NCBI GenBank assembly: GCA_964493945.1
Contig: CAZBQG010000232.1
Span: 1-7,120 of the forward strand
DNA: 7,120 nucleotides
Direction of reading: 5' to 3'
Origin: CAZBQG01 sp964493945
GTDB taxonomy: Bacteria > Pseudomonadota > Alphaproteobacteria > Rhodospirillales > UBA2165
In this document: positions 5,393-7,120 of the stretch, piece by piece
Layout: each line of letters starts with the position of its first letter
Position numbering within the stretch: the stretch's first letter is position 1
Notes under the pieces: model-generated
Database searches by the model: none
What the model saw: only the letters and a program-made list of their open reading frames with translations
What the model was told of the DNA's origin: nothing
Position numbers and translations under genes: made by a program

Positions 5393-6451
5393 GTGGATTA
5401 CGGTCAAGATATTGAAACGGCGGCGAAATTAGCCAGCACTGTCCAGGTTATGATGGAAGAGCAATCTATTCCCGCCAACCCCAACAATTATACGATCTGG
5501 TTTCACTATTTCGCTGATTCCTATCCCGACCTGAAGCGCACGGTTAATGTGCTTCTCGACAATAATCAGGAATTCACCCCGGAACAGTGCGAACAGTTGT
5601 TCGAACGCTATTTCGGATATGAGGCCGAAGGCTCCATGCTGCGCCAGGCATCGACCAAATTGGAAAAGGCCTTGACCGAAGCGATCGGCCAATTGGGCAG
5701 CGCGGGTGAGGATGCGGCGGAATTGGGCGCCAGCGTGAAAGGTGCGGCGGGCGGATTGACCCCGGACTCGACCCAGGCCGACCTGCAGGCCGTGGTCGAG
5801 CAGGTCATCGATGTGACGGCTCAAATGGAGGAGCGCACCCGGGAGCTGGAAGAAAAGCTTGCCCAATCCTCGGCAGAGGTCAGCCAGTTGCGCCAAGAGG
5901 TGGAAACGACGCGCCGCGAGGCCGGCACGGACAGCCTGACCGGTATCGGCAACCGCAAAACCTTCGATGGGTGCCTGCGCCAGGAAGCCGCCCAGGCCAT
6001 GGAGACCGGCGCGGAGCTATGCCTGCTCATGGCCGATATCGATTTCTTCAAAAAATTCAATGACAATCATGGCCACCAGATCGGTGATCAGGTGCTTAAG
6101 CTGCTTGCCCTCACACTTACCGAAAACATCAAGGGCAACGATATTGCGGCCCGTTATGGCGGGGAGGAATTCGCCGTCATATTGCCGAGCACCGGTTTGA
6201 AGCCGGCCTTCGGCGTGGCAGAAAATATTCGTGAAAAACTAAGTAAGAAAACAATCCTCAACAAACGAACCGGTAAACAGTTGGGCTCCATCACCCTGTC
6301 TATCGGTGTCGCCCAGTTTGAATTCGGAAAGCCCCTTGCGCGCCTGATATCGCGCGCCGACGATGCCCTTTATTCGGCCAAGCACCAGGGGCGCAATATG
6401 GTTGTTACGGCTGAGCCTTTCGGCGCTGCCGAACAAATTTCGCTTGCCTGA
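5393..6451 (+). CDS. Cytoplasmic GGDEF diguanylate cyclase
   Basis: The 352-residue protein should make cyclic di-GMP from two GTP, a signal that typically shifts cells from swimming to attachment. Residues about 1-85 form a helical domain with a NPNNYTIWFHYFADSYP segment, a type seen before GGDEF domains in alphaproteobacteria. Residues about 128-179 are a charged coiled coil likely to hold the dimer. The GGDEF domain starts at DSLTGIGNR (180-188), has DIDFFKKFND (215-224) for metal and substrate, and an intact catalytic GGEEF at 256-260 after Arg-Tyr. The RxxD inhibitory site six residues before GGEEF reads KGND (247-250), with Lys for Arg, so product inhibition may be weak. No membrane segment or known ligand-sensing domain is visible. 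The GTG start at 5393 has GGAGG at 5383-5387, 5 bases away. The ATG at 5377 is in another frame. Activity is likely; the input signal is unknown. Confidence 0.92.
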   Translation: MDYGQDIETAAKLASTVQVMMEEQSIPANPNNYTIWFHYFADSYPDLKRTVNVLLDNNQEFTPEQCEQLFERYFGYEAEGSMLRQASTKLEKALTEAIGQLGSAGEDAAELGASVKGAAGGLTPDSTQADLQAVVEQVIDVTAQMEERTRELEEKLAQSSAEVSQLRQEVETTRREAGTDSLTGIGNRKTFDGCLRQEAAQAMETGAELCLLMADIDFFKKFNDNHGHQIGDQVLKLLALTLTENIKGNDIAARYGGEEFAVILPSTGLKPAFGVAENIREKLSKKTILNKRTGKQLGSITLSIGVAQFEFGKPLARLISRADDALYSAKHQGRNMVVTAEPFGAAEQISLA

Positions 6452-6477
6452 GCAAGGTCAATCGCCGGGCGCCGCCG

Positions 6478-6505
6478 AACCTGAATATCTTCTGTTCTTT
6501 AGGTT
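6478..6505 (+). promoter_or_regulatory. Hairpin covering the putative ribosome site of the CLC gene
   Basis: AACCTGAA (6478-6485) can pair with TTTAGGTT (6498-6505) over 8 bp including one G-U pair, with a 12-base loop. The right arm contains AGG (6501-6503), the only Shine-Dalgarno-like sequence before the ATG at 6515, spaced 11 bases. Folding would hide it. The stem is AT-rich and may be too weak to matter. Confidence 0.25.
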
Positions 6506-6514
6506 AAGCCGATC

Positions 6515-7120
6515 ATGTTTTGGCATGGGTTGAGACCGAGCCGTGTGTTGATGCGCCTCAGGCGCATCGTCCGCAATGACCAGTTAATCCTGTCCATATT
6601 GGCCGTCGCGGTTGGCGCAATGGCCGGCGGCGGAACCATTCTTCTGCGCGAAGGCATCGCCCTGGTTCAGGAATTCTCCTTCGGCAGCGGGGCGGAGGAT
6701 TTCATCAATCGTGGGATGGCTATTGCCTGGTGGAATATTTTGCTGGTTCCCACGCTGGGGGGTCTGTTGATCGGGCTGTTCATCCATTTCGTCATGCCCG
6801 GCAAGCGCCCGCAAGGTATTGCCAAAGTCATCGAGGCAAGTGCTCTGACAGGAGGGCGCATGCCCTTGGGGGCAGGGCTTGGCGCGGCCGTCGCCTCGGT
6901 CGCCTCCATCGGGGTCGGCGCCTCGGTCGGGCGGGAAGGGCCGGCAGTCCATTTGGGTGCGACTTTCGGAAGCTGGCTGGCCGCCCGGCTGCATCTCACC
7001 CGTTCTCTTTCACGCACCCTTCTGGCCTGTGGGGTGGCCGCCGCCGTGGCGGCTTCCTTCAATGCACCCATTGCCGGGGCGCTCTTCGCCCACGAAGTGG
7101 TGGTCGGTCATTTCGCCCTC
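6515..7120 (+). CDS. CLC-family chloride channel or H+/Cl- antiporter, N-terminal part
   Basis: Only the first 202 codons are present; the gene continues past the right edge. CLC proteins are inner-membrane dimers that move chloride, often in exchange for protons. After a basic cytoplasmic start come hydrophobic helices at about 22-45 and 73-95. The gating-glutamate motif GREGPAVHLG (139-148) is intact, with Glu141 matching E. coli Glu148. FNAPIAGALF also fits. Two positions differ from the E. coli antiporter: the Ser107 site (GSGIP) reads PQGIA, and the internal proton glutamate Glu203 is Val in FAHEVV, as in vertebrate CLC channels. Ion preference and transport mode are therefore open. ATG 6515 is the first start in frame, 63 bases after the cyclase stop with no clear terminator between, so cotranscription is possible. 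No C-terminal half or CBS domains can be judged. Confidence 0.88.
   Translation, partial: MFWHGLRPSRVLMRLRRIVRNDQLILSILAVAVGAMAGGGTILLREGIALVQEFSFGSGAEDFINRGMAIAWWNILLVPTLGGLLIGLFIHFVMPGKRPQGIAKVIEASALTGGRMPLGAGLGAAVASVASIGVGASVGREGPAVHLGATFGSWLAARLHLTRSLSRTLLACGVAAAVAASFNAPIAGALFAHEVVVGHFAL

Noticed and set aside
5429..5896. Minus-strand 155-codon frame opposite the cyclase N-terminus
   Set aside because: Antisense to a well-supported cyclase with no domain of its own.
6584..7071. Two minus-strand frames opposite the CLC gene
   Set aside because: They are antisense shadows; the plus strand encodes clear CLC motifs in this stretch.

Overview
The window looks like chromosomal housekeeping DNA from a moderately GC-rich Gram-negative, most likely an alphaproteobacterium (Rhodospirillales-like). 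That placement is inferred from gene content and style: a VacJ/MlaA lipoprotein gene directly followed by mlaC, an EttA-type ABC-F protein, a soluble diguanylate cyclase with an alphaproteobacterial-looking N-terminal domain, and GC-rich third codon positions. It was not tested by any search. No tRNA, rRNA, CRISPR array or intact insertion sequence is visible.

Layout, left to right. Positions 1-285 look like a divergent control region. A gene on the minus strand appears to start at position 11 and run off the left edge, with its own promoter at 75-103. A plus-strand promoter at 186-214 serves a three-module redox protein (286-1635): a thioredoxin-like [2Fe-2S] ferredoxin, a glycine linker, and a phthalate-dioxygenase-reductase-type flavin/NAD reductase ending in a plant-type [2Fe-2S] ferredoxin. 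Between it and ettA (1713-3395) lies a 77-base gap. This gap holds a 17-codon Arg-rich small ORF with a plausible ribosome site, two mutually exclusive hairpins, and a T8 run touching the ettA ATG. That arrangement resembles an attenuator. A hairpin at 3396-3416 follows ettA, which converges with the minus-strand pair mlaA-mlaC (4923 down to 3455).

A long AT-richer spacer (4924-5392) separates mlaA from a divergent diguanylate cyclase gene (5393-6451). A CLC-family chloride channel/transporter gene (from 6515) follows on the same strand and is cut by the right edge.

The genes do not form one pathway. MlaA and MlaC belong to the retrograde phospholipid-trafficking system of the outer membrane. 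EttA gates translation according to energy state. The cyclase makes cyclic di-GMP. The reductase would feed electrons from NAD(P)H to an oxygenase or other acceptor that is not encoded here. The most unusual items are the three-cofactor reductase fusion and the leader/attenuator-like junction before ettA. Neither amounts to proof of a new system. Secondary points are the Val at the internal proton-glutamate position of the CLC protein, and the unexplained spacer at 4924-5392.
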